A DNA stretch of 64,000 nucleotides, from NCBI GenBank assembly GCA_026874595.1, contig CM049307.1, positions 95,018,330 to 95,082,329 of the forward strand, read 5' to 3'. How positions within the stretch are numbered: position 1 is the stretch's first letter; each line of letters begins with the position of its first letter. Below, one piece after another: positions 1 through 13,900 of this stretch. The notes under the pieces were generated by a model. It was not told where the DNA came from. It was given only the letters and a program-made list of their open reading frames with translations, and ran no database searches. The translations under genes and the position numbers were made by a program. The DNA is from Sipunculus nudus. Lineage: Eukaryota; Annelida; Sipuncula; Golfingiida; Sipunculidae.

Positions 1-960
1 GCAAGATAAAAGATCTGAGATGAAATGTTTGGCTGAAAATGCATCCACATCTTTTTAAAGATGTGTCTTGTGACCTTGACCTTTGACCTCATGACCCCAA
101 AAATCAATTTGGGTCTTGCTTTTCCAATGGGACATATACAAGTCAAGTTTGAAATCTATACATTAATCAAAGCAGGAATTATCATCCAGAAACTAATTTT
201 AGGACAGATGGCTCCTGTGACCTTCACCTTTGACCTTGTGACCTCAAAATTAATAGGGGTTTTCCTCTCTTGGCAGGTGAACTATATGTGCAAGATGAAA
301 GATCTGAGATGAATTGTTTGGCTGAAAATGCTTCCACAATCTTTTTAAAGATGTTTCCTGTGAACTTGACCTTTGACCTCATGACCCCAAAATCAATTTG
401 GGTCTTGCTTTTCCAATGGGTCAAATACAAGTCAAGTTTGAAATCCATACATCAATAAAAGAAGGAATTATCATCCAGAAACTAATTTTTTGACAGAGGG
501 CTCCTGTGACCTTCACCTTTGACCTTGTGACCTCAAAATTGATAGGGGTCTTCCTCTACTGGCAGATGAACTCTATGTGCAAGATGAAAGGTCTGAGATG
601 AAAGGTTTGGCTGAAAATGCATCCACAAGCTTTTTAAAGATGTGTCCTGTGACCTTGACCTTTGACCTCATGACCCCAAAATCAATTGGAGTCTTGCTTT
701 TTCAATGGGACATATATAAGTCACGTTTGAAATCAATACATCAATAAAAGCAGGAATATTCATCCAGAAACTAATTTTTGGACAGATAGCTCCTGTGGCC
801 TTGACCTTTGGCCCTGTGACCCCAAAATTGATATGGATCATCCACTATTGGCAAGTGAGCTATTAAGTTTGGCTTAAAATGCATCCACAGTATCTTTTAA
901 GATGCCAGTCCAGTGACCTTGACCTTTGACCTCATGACCCTAGAACCTATAGGCTTCTTA
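1..960. repeat. Tandem repeat of about 290 bp rich in tgacctttgacct
   Basis: The landmark gatctgagatga or a near copy recurs at 11, 301 and 590, giving units of 289-290 bp, with a degenerate fourth unit to about 960. Each unit carries gaccttgacctttgacctcatgac and a second block gaccttcacctttgaccttgtgac. The array lies downstream of the last visible WDR90 exon, so it is probably intronic. Exact 13-mers tgacctttgacct occur at 77-89, 367-379, 656-668 and 920-932. Confidence 0.85.
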
Positions 961-1019
961 CTTTAGTGGTGGGCCATACATAAGTCATGTTTGAAATCCA
1001 TATGGCTATCAACACTGGA

Positions 1020-1740
1020 GATATCATAAGAGGTGTGTGATTTTCACCATATATGGCAATATTCAAGGTCAAGGCCACTCTCATAGGAAAGGTCATGACC
1101 CCAATTTAAATAAACATCATCCCATAACCCATACCTATGTATATGCATAATATAAAAGAAATCTGTCCATTAGTTTTTGACTTATAATGCATACAGTACT
1201 GTAAGGTGGCAATTTTGGGGGTATTAAATGGCACAAAAACAAGTAAAGAATAATAGGTGGCGCCACCAGTTTCTGGAACATGACAATCCTATCCATGATC
1301 TTCCATCAACTTGATTTTGGGATAAATCCATGCAAGATTTCTTGAGATATTAAAGAATTTGTGTGATTTTCCCCAAAATTGGACCTATTCAAGGTCAAGG
1401 ACACTCTCCTAGTAAAGGTCATGACCTCATTTTAAATAGGCGTCGTCCTCTTACCCATATCTATACATATACCAAGTTTGGTAAAGTTCTGTGAAATATT
1501 TTTTGGGTTATCGCGCCAACAAGATTTATATGCGGCGGCGGCGGGGGGACCGGTATGAAAACATAGTATCCCATTGACTTTGTCTGGGGATACAATTACT
1601 GAAACTGCACTAAAAAAAGGATTTCTAAGGTGGCTAACTGGTAGACATAATGGATTTCTGACAAGTCTGACATTTGATATCACACATCCTTCAACAAGAG
1701 ACCAAACTTGGGGCAAATTCTCCAAATGATGTTACAGTAA
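1020..1740. repeat. Diverged direct duplication, about 330 bp
   Basis: The phrases gtgtgattttc, attcaaggtcaagg and ggtcatgacc recur near 1033-1095 and 1361-1425, a spacing of about 330 bp. One copy is preceded by the palindrome ggtggcgccacc (about 1258), which also occurs in the nearby Helentron-like elements. No coding sequence is seen. Confidence 0.6.
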
Positions 1741-2509
1741 TGAATGTCCAAAACAATTCAAAAGGCATGTTCAGGCGCTCACATCAGATTTATAGATATG
1801 CAAATGTAAAAGTGTAGGTCCAATATTTTTTATTATCACTCTGCTTTTCAATGGGGTCAGCAGGGTAGGTAAACTGCCAAACCTGAAAGAAAAGAAATGC
1901 AGAAAGCATGACTAAGAGTCTTGAAATAAAACAAAAAGCCATCCTAAATCAAGGAACACATCCACATATTATGAGAACAAACACTTGCTTTTATATGTGG
2001 TGATTTATATAAAAATATTCAGATATCTAGGAAACTAAGTTTATTGCTATGATTCCATAAAATAAACTGCAAAATGTTCCCATCATCTTATAAATCAGTA
2101 GCTAAACCTTAATACTATACTCTCACAGTGTTAATTCCTGGCTGAAGTATACCAACAACAGTGTTTTGTTATGCAGTAACGAGGTACTTATCACCCAGCC
2201 TTATCACTTAATAGCCTGATACAAAAGGGAGTCATATGTCACCAGTGTCACTCACAATTACAGCCACATGGTGAGATGTACCAGCTGGAGTGCAAGCTTA
2301 TATATACAAGAAAAATAGAGATGGTCTACAAAATAAGTTGACCTGACCTATGACCTTTGCCTTTTGCCCACATATCAACTGGATTCTTTCTAAATGATGG
2401 GTAACTACTAACCAATTACATCTGGCCGGGTGTAATTACTTGGCAACCAATAAGTGAATAACTTAGACCTGCAACCTTTAACCTCCTGACCAGCTGACCT
2501 CAAAATCAA

Positions 2510-3397
2510 CTAGAATACCGGTAGTCAACAAGCGACTACGTGTATCCGCCTAAATCAGAGTGGAACGGGTGAAGTGAGGCATGGATTGAGTGGCAAGGGG
2601 AAATAGAGTGAAGTGTTGCATATTAGCATGGATGTCTGCAGCCAAATGGTGTATGTAGGTTGCGCCACCTACCACAAAATCCAGAAAGCCGTCCAAGTTG
2701 TATACATATGCAAAATTGGAGGCAGATAAGTCAAACCACTATATATTTATGAGTGATTTTAGCCCGTGGCAGACAAACAGATGGACGCTGTGCAAAAATG
2801 GTTGAAGGTGGCGCCACCAGTTTTGTGTATGATAAAGAGCTATGTGAGATCTATACACATGCAAAATTTTTGCCAAATCAGTCAAACATTTCTCGAGATA
2901 TGAGCTTGGATGTCTGCAGCATAAACGTGAATGTAGGTGGCGCCACCTGTCATAAAATCAGAAAAGCTATCCAGGATGTATACGCATGCCAAATTTCAGG
3001 TGAATTAGTCAAATCACTGCAGAGATATGAGTGATTTTAACCCAAGGCAGACAAACAGATGGACACTGTGCAAACATGGTTGCAGGTGGCGCCACCATTT
3101 TTTATGTATGTTATAAAGCTCTCCAAGGGCTACATTTGTGCAAAAAAATTTTCTTGATTCGTCAAACGGTTCCCGAGATATGTGGGTTAATGTGTGGAAA
3201 CAGACTCACAAACGGACGCAGAGCGCAGAGGAAATGTCAGAGGTCAAAACAAAATCGGGGCGCAGCAGTTCACATGTGACCCGAACATAATCCCGGGTTT
3301 CGTAAAATTCCGCCCAGCGGTTACGGAGGAGTTCTCCGGACACCTACGCGGAGGCGGCGTGCAGCTGAAAACATAGTATCCGCAAAACTCTGTTTTT
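2510..3397 (-). mobile_element. Helentron/Helitron-like non-autonomous element, copy 1
   Basis: Read on the minus strand, this copy ends with a hairpin (GTAGTCGCTTGTTGACTAC, 2521-2539), a 7-nt spacer and CTAG followed by T, the form expected of Helitron 3' ends. A ggcggata motif just before the hairpin mirrors the tatccgcc start of the second copy, like the asymmetric inverted repeats of Helentrons. The interior contains about 130-250-bp subunits, each with the palindrome ggtggcgccacc (2807-2818, 2936-2947, 3085-3096). No ORF of a Rep/helicase is present. Short ORFs across it are spurious. Identical end structure in the inverted copy at 7741-9186 fixes the 3' boundary; the other boundary is approximate. 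Confidence 0.72.
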
Positions 3398-3479
3398 CTT
3401 CATGCAAAAAGATCCATAAATTATGAAGTTGGAATCACATTCAGTGACACATGATGTGGCATATGTGAAAGACTGAAGG

Positions 3480-4120
3480 TTTGGGTTGAACAGTTTCACT
3501 TGAAATATGTTCACAAGCATTTAGAACAATATTGTGACCTTGACCTTTGACTTTTTGAACTCAACATCAATAGGCTTCTTCCCCTATTGGTAGTTAAGCC
3601 ATATATGACAGATGGAAAGTATAGATTGAAAAGTTTGCCTGAAAATGACTCCACGCAAGAAGAGGGTGCTGTGAACTTGACCTTTGACCTCAAAATCAAC
3701 AGGTCTTTTCCCCTGTTGGCAGAGAAGCGATATCAGTGCTGAAAGGTTTGGAATGAAAGGTCTAGCTTGAAATGTGTCCACAACCTTTTCAAAGAAGTGG
3801 ATCCTGTGACCCTGACCTATGACCTTGTGACCTCAACATCTATAGGATTCTTCTCCCACTTAGTAGGTGAGCTATATGTGAAAGATCAAAGAATTGGGAT
3901 GAAAGGTTTGGCTTAAAATGCATCCACAGGCTTTTCAAAGAAGTTGGTACTGTGACCTTGACCTTTGACCTTGTGACCTCAAAATAATTATGGTTCTTCC
4001 CATGTTGGTAGGTGAGCTGTATGTGAAAGATGGAAGGTTTGGGATGAAAATTTTGGCTAAAAGAATTATTTCTGGGGGATGCAAACACACCCCATAACTT
4101 CGAGAATATAGGTTGCAGTG
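3480..4120. repeat. Degenerate tandem repeat of about 140 bp with nuclear-receptor-type motifs
   Basis: Units beginning gtgaccttgacctttgac or similar recur at about 3535, 3669, 3805 and 3952, followed by tggtaggtgagctatatgtgaaagat-type sequence. Exact tgacctttgacct is at 3678-3690 and 3959-3971. Further partial units follow at 4390-4600. The array is related to, but diverged from, the array at 1-960. Confidence 0.75.
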
Positions 4121-4139
4121 ACCTAATTTCAGGTTTGCA

Positions 4140-4340
4140 AGGAGATCTTTTTAGAACCTCTAAGACTGCATAGGGTTCATGGCCCTAGCCGCTACGGTTA
4201 CGATTTGTGCCCTGCTAACGGACGGACGGACGGCCGGCCGGACGGACAGACGGAAGGACGACTGACAAAGACCCATCGCTATAGCCCAGCATGACTGAAA
4301 ACAAGGGCACCCCAAAGCAAAGCATCCCCTGGCACGGAAG
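4140..4340. repeat. acggacggacgg-type dispersed repeat end
   Basis: The stretch holds ggacggacggacggccggccgg followed by catcgctatagcccagcatgactgaaaac (4213-4305). Similar tails occur at 12050-12150, 13930-13990 and 39290-39370, so this is the end of a dispersed element rather than unique DNA. Confidence 0.65.
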
Positions 4341-4839
4341 CATTACCATATGGGGTGGATTACCCAAGTGTGAAAATTATGAGGGCAGGTCTGTGACCTT
4401 GACCTTAGACCCTGTGACCTTGAACTTGATAGGGTTCTTTATCCACATGTGGGTGAGCCATATGTGAAAGGTGAAAGGTAAAGGTGAAATGGTTTTGCTT
4501 AAAATTGATTCACAAGCTTTTTCAAAAAGTGGGTCCCATGACCTTTGACCCCGTGACCTCAAAATTGATATGGTTATTCATCCATGTTTGGGTGACCCCA
4601 AATGTGAAAGATGAAAGTTTTAGGTGAAATGGTTTTGCTTAAAATTGATCCACAAGGCAATCCCCGTAGATGGAAAGATGGACAGAATGACAGGCAGAGA
4701 AACGCACAAATGGAGGCTTAACTATATCTTCTCCTGCAACTTTGTTGCATTGGGATAATTTGGCTCGTATAACTACACACTTTTTGACTTAAATAATTCT
4801 TAATACAGTGATGATCAATGACAGTAAAATCTGCCTGAC

Positions 4840-4942
4840 CTGTGTCCGGGTGCCAGACCATGTTGCCACGTGCATTACCATTGTAACCTATCACAGATTT
4901 CAGCTTCAGGCCAGATTGGTTAGGTGGTGCCACATACAAACG
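4840..4942 (-). CDS. WDR90: WDR90 exon 29: start of the C-terminal conserved region
   Basis: This 103-nt exon follows a ttttcag acceptor and ends CACAG|gtcagg. It encodes RLYVAPPNQSG and then VIGYNGNARGNMVWHPDTG, a highly conserved WDR90 signature that opens the last WD40 region. The next residues would be split by a phase-1 intron. I found no later WDR90 exon in bases 1-4839, which are repeats, so the gene continues past the left edge. Confidence 0.88.
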
Positions 4943-7900
4943 CTGAAAATAAGATAATAATAATAATAGTAATTGAAGCTTATTCCAAAATCTAACACAG
5001 TTTTGACAGAACTGAACTTACTGGTTTCCAAAAATCTTTACTGATTATAATAGACAGAATATGGGGACTAGTTATGAATGGCATGTCTGGTTATTAAAGC
5101 TACATATTTTAAATGTACTGCTATGGTCCATACAGTCCATACCAGCTAAAACTAATCATTCAATTAACCATAAATGCCCAGAAATGTTCATCTAGGAATT
5201 GAGAAATTCAGTTAGCTGCTTTAAATACTGCATCTTACATGCAGATCAACATGTTATGAAATACCAATAAGTATATGCAAATGGAAATTTAAAAATTCAT
5301 GTTGATGAGAAAGGCAGTTGGCAGACTTATTGTCATTGTACATCTGTCCCCATCAAGGAAATGCCACTTGTAAAAACTTTTGATGGAAACTTTTCCTGTA
5401 CTAAAATATGTGCATTTTGAGACAATGATTATCAGCATGATCTGAAGGAAATCAACACAGTATTTCATGATATTATGCAAACTGAGAAACCAAGAGAAAA
5501 ACACTTCTTTTCTTACCTGAGCCAGCCCATGAGCTTTGGATTTCTTGATGAAGTGACTATGTACAGTAGGTTTGGGATGATTGTTTGTTGTGGTGTCAGT
5601 CTGTTTAGGCGGCTCCTCTCTGTGACTTAGTCCATTAACAACTACCTGAAGTGGCTTGTTCTTTGAGGAATTCAGCTGATCCTTGTATTTTTCAAAGCTA
5701 TTCAATATAACCTTTATTGAAACAGGAAAAATTATTAATATCATATGGTTCATACAGATTAATTGCCCCAAATGATTTTCTAAGGCTATTATATAACACG
5801 TTTTTTGTTAGAGTTACGGGAGATTCTTATACATGTTATACATAATGAATTTCTGGGAGCCACTTTATGAAATATGACTCTGGAATACAACTCTTAAGGA
5901 CAAGGCATTTTATAATAGTAAAGGTATTAATATCTAATCAACATCTGTCACATGGGGCCATGACTCATGACAGGTCATGAAAAACATACTGTAGTGTCAA
6001 ATATTAAATTCACTGTTTTATTTTTGTTTTTTTTTGCAATGTATGGCATTAGCTTCCTTACAAACAACTGCCATTTATATTCAAACAAGGTTACTTGTTA
6101 AAGTATAACCTGATCTTGTCAAAAAAAGCTCCGGAAACTGATAGGAAACCCTTGATGAACAGACTATAGTTCAAAAGTAATTTTCTTTAATATTCTTCAA
6201 TGCCATTCCAAGCCACAGAATGATTGCCTATTTGCACTTGCTGACCCCAAAATCAAGACAATCAACTGGTCTAAATTAAGAGTTTAATGACATGCTCCAT
6301 GAATTGTTTGTGATGAACCAGGGATGGTGAGATCTTACCTGTTCTTCTTCTTTTTCATCATCTTCATCATCGTTATCATCTGAAGGATCCACATCCAGGT
6401 GGATACCTGGCTCCTTCCAGCCTCCTCCTCGGTCATCCGTATCAGATGTTACTGATGCTACCTCTGCTCCCATCAGATCTACAAATAATCAACCATACAG
6501 GTCAGCTGATACGCTATTTCACCATGAATTTTAGTTTGTGTAAAAGATCTGTACAAAAGACATCAAAACATTATTACTTGTGGGTGGAATCCTGTACTGT
6601 TATCTCTTACAATTAAGTGCATCTAAATTCCAGCTGAGTGCATCAGATCCATTTCATACAACAATCTCAAGTTAGTACTAAAGAACCTTTTCAAACGTAT
6701 GCATGTTAGTATTAAAAAAATTCTGAGAAGACAGCAAATTCCAGGATATTCCATGAAGCAATAAAAGGGCTTTTGTTAGAATTCAAGAGGGTGTGGTCCT
6801 CCTCTTTAATGCTGTTACAGCTAATCATAACCTGTTGCCAGCTTACAATGTTGCTCAATCTGGAACAGCTGGTAGCAATGCTGCAACTACAGTAGCAGCA
6901 TTCATGAGAACAGCTATAATTACAATAACTGCAATTTGAAATTCTGTTAAGGGTAACTCCTACATATGCAACTGCTACCATACCTAGAGTGTTACAAGCA
7001 TTGCTGTAATTGCTACTATTCGAATTATTTGCTGCTGCATGCCCACTGAAATTTGGTGATTATTTTTTTGATCATACAGTGTGACACTGATGAAGGACAG
7101 GAGATTAAAAATATTATGACAAAAACCAACATTAATATTTTACAACATCCAGGTTCTTCTTGGTTTTGTTGCAAGGTAATATGGATTCAGCTTTATTTTG
7201 ATGGTTCCAATTTTTTAGGATATTTATGACATTAAACAACCAATCATCAGCTTTTAAATAAAATCCTCTGTGTATGTGATGAGTGATGCTGATTTTCATC
7301 CATGAGGTTTAGCTGTAGTAAAAAGTGGACTGTTTTCTCAGATACTGGTTTTACTGCATGAACTGATCTGCCAATTTGTGAAACTTTTGCCAAATTAATA
7401 TGGACATTCCCATGTGAGATAAGACTATATCTATTATTATCACTGGAAATCTAACCAGTAACTATGGTTAATACAGGTATTAAGTCTGTACCTGGCTGGT
7501 CCATTTTCTGTATGGCACTGAGCTGTGAGATGTCAGTCAGGTGGTCCGACCTTGTGGGTTGTGGTGGGTGTTCTCTGGGAGCCTCAGACATGCTCCCGTT
7601 CATGTGGGGATGACGTGTACTCCTGTCTGTAATGAATGAATATAGTCTCACAAGCACAGAGAATTACAACTGAACCAAAACAAACACACATTCATACATG
7701 CATGTATATATAATATATAATTAACATTTATTACTAATTGTATCCGCCAAAACGAAGTTTTGCTGATACTATGTTTTTGACTGGTTTCCGCCGCCACAGC
7801 GTTCGTTTCCGGAGAACTCCTCTGAGACTACTGGATGGATTTTTCCTAAACTTACACCAATTATCGGGTCACATGTGAACTGGTGCCTAACCAATTGGCC

Positions 7901-10900
7901 TTGACCTCTGACCTTTCCTCTCTGCCCAGCGTCTGTTTGTGCGTCTGTTTCCACACATAAACCCACATATCTCGGGAACCGTTTGACCAGTCAGGAAAAA
8001 AATTTTGTACAAATGTAGCCCTTGGATAGCTTTATAACATTCACAAAAAATGGTGGCGCCACCTGCAACCATGTTTGCACAGTGTCCATCTGCCTTGGGT
8101 TAAAATCACTCATATTTTGCAGTGGTTTTACCAAATTACCAGAAATTTGGCATGCCTATACATCCCACATAGCTTTCTTGATTTTATGAGAGGTGGCGCC
8201 ACCTACATTCACGTTCTCGCTGCAGATATCTAAGCTCCCATCTCAGGAACTGTTTGACCAATCAGGAAAAAAAATTTACACAAATGTAGCCCTTAGATAG
8301 CTTTATAATATACACAAAAATGTTGGCGCCACCTGCAGCCATTTTTGCACAGCGTCCATCTGTTTGTCTGCCTTGGGTTAAAATCACTCATATCTCTGCA
8401 GTGGTTTGACCAAATTACCTGAAATTCGGCATGCATATACATCCCGCATAGCTTTCTTGATTTTGACAGGTGGCGCCACCTACAATTACGTTTATGCTGT
8501 AGACATCCACGCTTATATCTTCTGACTCGTTCAACCAATCAGGAAAAAAATTTTACATAAATGTAGCCCTTGGATAGCTTTATAAAATACACAAAAATGG
8601 TGCCGCCACCTACAGCCATTTTTGCACAGCGTCCACCTGTTTGTCTGCCTTGGGTTAAAATCACTCATATCTCTGCAGTGGTTTGACCAAATTACCTGTA
8701 ATTCGGCATGCGTATACATTCTTGATAGCTTTCTTGATTTTATGACAGGGGGGGGCCCAGCTTCATTCACGTTCATGCTGCAGACATTAATGCTTATATC
8801 CCTGGACTCGTTTGACCCATCAGGAAAATTTTTTTACATAAATGTAGCCTTGAATAGCTTTATAAAATACACAAAAATGGTGGCGCCACCTGCAGCCATT
8901 TTTGCACAGCGTCCATCTGTTTGTCTGCTGTGGGTTTAAATCACTCATATCTCTGCAGTGGTTTGACTTTTCTACCTGAAAGCTTGCATGTGTATACATC
9001 TTGGATAGTTTCTCGTTCAAATTACAGGTGGCACCACCTAGTCATTTTTACGTGGCAGACATCCATTCTATTATGTAACACATGTAACTCTATTTCCCCT
9101 TGCCACTCAATCCATGCCTCACTTCACCCGTCCTACTCTGATTTTGGCTGATACACGTAGTCGCTTGTCGACTACCTGTATTCTAGTTTTATTATATATC
9201 TATATTTTTATCAATCTTCATCTCTGTTGTATGAACTCCTGGCTCGTATTAAATATCTTCCTTATATATATTTTGAATTAACTGGGCTGTGGACAGTCTA
9301 AAAGTTAATTTAAGAGACCTACAGCTAAAAAGTACCTTCATGTATTTAAGGTTTGAAGTTTTTTTTAACAAAAAAAATTATGTAAATGGTTGACAACTTT
9401 GTTTAGACTACCCAGTCTGTTTGTAGATTTATTGCATGATTACACACTGAGTACACTGCACCAAAGTTAATCAAGAATATCAATGCATCTGACTGGATGT
9501 GAACTGATTTTAAATTTTGTTTTGTCTGATTATTAAACAAGGGACCTATGGGTCACGACGCTCAGCTGTTATATATGATAAAAAAATATTATTTAGAAAT
9601 GAGGTACATGCTGGTTTTGTGTGGTAATAAATATAAGCTGTATTATGAGTTGTTGTTTAGCTTATGTATGATTTTGATAGTTCCTTTGGAGACAGGGAAG
9701 AGGATTGATTTCATTTATTTTATTAACAAATGGAGTACTATTGTCACACAGATTTTGACTTGGCCATATAACTTATAAGCAGAACATATAATATAAGAGT
9801 TTAACTATTTATTAAAAAAAAATTACAAATATTGTCCCAAATATAATTTTTATTAAAAATAATAAAAGAACCATATAATTTTTTAAAATGAAATATAACT
9901 GAAATGATTATTAAAATAATATTAAAGAATATATTCATGAATGCATTCATGAATACATTTTGAAAGTATTTGCACGAGTATTCATATACTTTCATTTTTA
10001 CCTGAATTCCCATTCTTTATGCAAGAAATTTTATAATGGAGTACATAATCATATTCGTATTTTAATACAATTACAAAGTATTCGCACCATGTCTGGTATT
10101 TATTCAGTTTTCACCAAACATTGATGTTGAGAATCCAGAATATACAAAATTCACACATTTAAATAATGATCATAAGTACCTGGTTTTATGGCTTTTATTT
10201 ATATTAAAAAATAACAGTAAAAAATTCATTTTGGACTAATTTCACATCAATGTACACACTAGACACAGTAGGAATCTAGATTAATATTATCAACTGCATC
10301 TTTGTCTATCATTAATTTCCTTCATATGATCCCTAATGATTAGTAATGAATAATATGATTTACTTCTTTATCATTAAAACTGAACTGAAAAATGCCATAG
10401 GTGACTGCATGGTGTTATTTGGAATACGTGACATTCTACCCATCGATACAAGATTCTTATATCATCAGTAACTGCAAGTTAATTTCCTGTTATTATAAAC
10501 TAACAAATTCCTTTTCTATTTTTCTTTAATTTGTTATTAAAAACCAATAAAAATTTATTAATTTATTGTTTATTGTTATGTTGTTGGTTAAAACTACTAG
10601 ATGAGTTGGGTTGGACACCTGGATCAACTGTGGCTGGCCATAAGCTGCCTGGATTCCGTGTATGCCTCGCCTCAAGCATGCATAATACAGGTGACTCAAG
10701 AGGGGCTGGAGAGAGCCAAAGTCTGACAGGGTCTCATAAAAAACATTAATAAAAGCTACAATTTTTGGCCAATTTCTTTCAGCTTTCTAAACTAAAAAGC
10801 TGAAATCCTTATGTGTGCATGATATGAAAATTATATCAACAGTGCTCACGGGAAACAAACGTGCCATGGTCACAGTTGGGCAAAATTTAAGGTACTAATT

Positions 10901-13900
10901 TTATATTTATACTAAAAACTTTTAAAATTTGAAAAATTCAGAACTAATTTTGGGTATTCAACTGAATCTTGATTAAATAATGTTACATCCCTGACAAAAA
11001 AATCTATAGCTTCAGCAATGCCCTTGTTAAGGGAGTAAATATATTTCTTGATTTTTTTACTAAGTGCATTATGTTTGGGCCCATAACTTAAAACAATTAC
11101 GCAATAGTGACATCATTCTGGCATGTGCATAGAGATTGAAAAATATGTATATTATTTATGATTAAAGTCAGATCAGTGGTTTTGATATTTGGCAGTCGTG
11201 AAGTATAACAATGGGTTTTTAATGGAAAAATGAAGTTTTTCATTAATATCTCGAAGGTATTAAGTCCTAGTAACCAAATTCTTGGCATGGTAGGGGATTT
11301 TGGAGACATCTAACTGTATGCGGAATTTAAGGAACTTAGAGCTGAAGCTGGGGAGCTGAGCTCTTGCAAACTGCATAACATACCTTGATGTGAAAAATAT
11401 GTTACATGGTGCTTGAAAACTTGAATAAAATCTACAGTTTTTGATCAAATGGTTTCAAATTTTTGGTGTTAACCGTTGAAATGCTAACAAAAACATGCTG
11501 TGAAAATTAAATCCACAGTACTTACATGAAAAAAAAACGTGCCATGGTCAAATTTGGGCAAAATTTAAGGTACCAATTTTTTATTTTTATTCATATTTTA
11601 AAAATTTAAAAGATTTTCATCTAATTTTGGGTATACAATTTAATTTTGATTAATTAAAGTTATATTACTGGAAAAAAGGTCCATAGGTGTAACATTTTTT
11701 GTGTTAAGTGATCAAATATCTTTCCTGAACTTTTACAAAATGCATTATGTTTGGGCCCATAACTTTTTCAAATTAAATAATACAGACATAATTTCTGGCA
11801 TGTACATAGGAACTATATAGAGGAATATTTATGGTAAATATGAGGAAAAACAGATGAGTGGTTTAGTTATTAGGCAGTCCTGAAGTGTGAAAATAGATTT
11901 TTAATAAAAAATTGAGGTTTTCCTTAATTTCTCAAAGGAACGAAGTTGCAAAGACCCAGTTTTCGGCTTGGTAGGAGATCTTGGGGACATCTAACATTAT
12001 GCCGAATTTTGGATTCCTAGGTCTTACGGTTTCAAAACGTGCCACATCTACGGACGGACGGACGGCACGACGGACGAACAGACAGCAAGACGGACGACAG
12101 ACAATGGACCACGACTATAGCTCAGATGACTAATAGTCAGCTGAGCTAAAAAATTCCATTACATGAAAGTTAGCTTACCTTCACCCTTGAAATAACTCTT
12201 TACTTCTGTTCTGCCTCTAAAAGTAATACATGGAAAAACATATATATTATACAAGATGATACAGAAGCAAATATTACTTCAGAACACTTTCGAAATAGAC
12301 TGCTCTTTCACTGTCATGGTCTATGAACTTGTTGTTTATATAAAATACAAAGAAATTCTTATTAATAACAACTGATAAAGGGGATATAGCTTTTGCACAC
12401 AGCTATACTTTTTCAATTTTATTCATATTGTCAATAACTGTCATACAACATGAGGGCTAACAATTACACAGGAAAAAATGCATTGCCATGAAAGGAAAAG
12501 TGAAAGGACAAAAGAGCATGGGTTACAGAACAGGACATTTACAGAAATATCAGTTTATAGCATCAATTTTACATGATTATAAAATATAATCCACAAATTT
12601 GAAACTGCTGGACCATTATGCAGGGATCCAAGATTTAAACATCACTGATCAATGAATCCTGGTGACAAAGTTAGTATATTTCTCTAGACTATGTATGATC
12701 ACATGACTGCATGTGAACTTACTCTATTGGAGGCCTCTCTTTGGCATGAGCGAGGAAGTCCCAGAAGAAAATAGCATCTCCACAGCTGATGCAGGCGAGG
12801 GAATCTGGCGTAAACATCACCCGACTGATGGGCTCAGCATGGCCAATAAACACCTGGAACATACAGCCAAATGTTCAAATCATGAAATGAACACTTGCAG
12901 ATCAGTTCTAACTCCATCCATCTTGTACTCAGAAGAGTTTTCTTCAAAACTCTTTTAAAACTCCTTAACCTGTCACAAGACTTATATAATTAATGCTGCT
13001 ATGATGTTTCATCCATGGCTTATCTATTTCAAAACACTGAGAATACAAAAAAAGGTGATTTTCATGTCAGACCCCACTTTTATTCATTTCAAGGACAAAG
13101 AACAATAACTACATGCATGTGAACTCACTGCTCGGTGAACTTTATCATGCTGTCTACGCTACCTGAACACTTATGGAAAGAATGTGCCTGCACATTTCTG
13201 GAACTGGATGAGCATATGTTTCAAATAAATGATCCTTAGCTGCAGTTATTAATGATAAACAAGTACTTCAAGCAAAGGTATTTAATAATTACAATTAACG
13301 CATTCATGAGAAAACACAAGATGTAGATTACCTATAGCTAAAACAAGAAGCTAATTTTCTGAATATTCAGTTTTTATCACCTGGAAGTTGAGATCCAGTC
13401 TCATGTGGTAGTCCCAGATTTTGAGGACCTTGTCTCCAGCTGTTGCTAGGTGACGACGATCACCTGAAACATGTAGCGCTGTGCAGCCACTCCGATGAAC
13501 GTTATCAATCTGTGAACGTTGAGAATAATATCTAGCTTTACATATGGGCCCCCAGGGAGTTAGTATTAAAACACTGGTAATCTTTCACATCAGTAAATGC
13601 TGTCATTAAAGTTAAGCTAAAAATTAAAAATATTGAAACATTGACACACTTTCTGACACCAATGCAACTGGTCTTTTTCTGAAATAATGAGGCATATACA
13701 TATGACAGGCTGTATAAGAGAAGAATAAGATTTCTGAAGGACTGGTTGGACTAATTTTGATCAAATTTTGTATGCTTACTGGGATAAATGTCCAAACTAG
13801 AAGTTTTTTTAGCATTTGCAAAAACATGCAATGTCTACCCACAGTGAAAATCCTACTTTCTAATTCTAACTCAACATCCATGTAGGGATGTTCAGTTAGA

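Noticed and set aside
2753-3376. Overlapping plus-strand ORFs across the ggtggcgccacc repeat
   Set aside because: They arise from tandem subunits of the Helentron-like element. Similar peptides recur because the DNA repeats, with no recognisable protein domain.
2807-8890. Spaced palindromes ggtggcgccacc considered as a CRISPR-like array
   Set aside because: Spacers are repeats of each other, unit lengths are too long, and the genome is eukaryotic.
12020-12150. ctatagctcagatgac-type sequences considered as tRNA-like promoter boxes of a SINE
   Set aside because: No convincing A and B box pair or cloverleaf could be formed. The motif recurs only as the tail of larger repeats.
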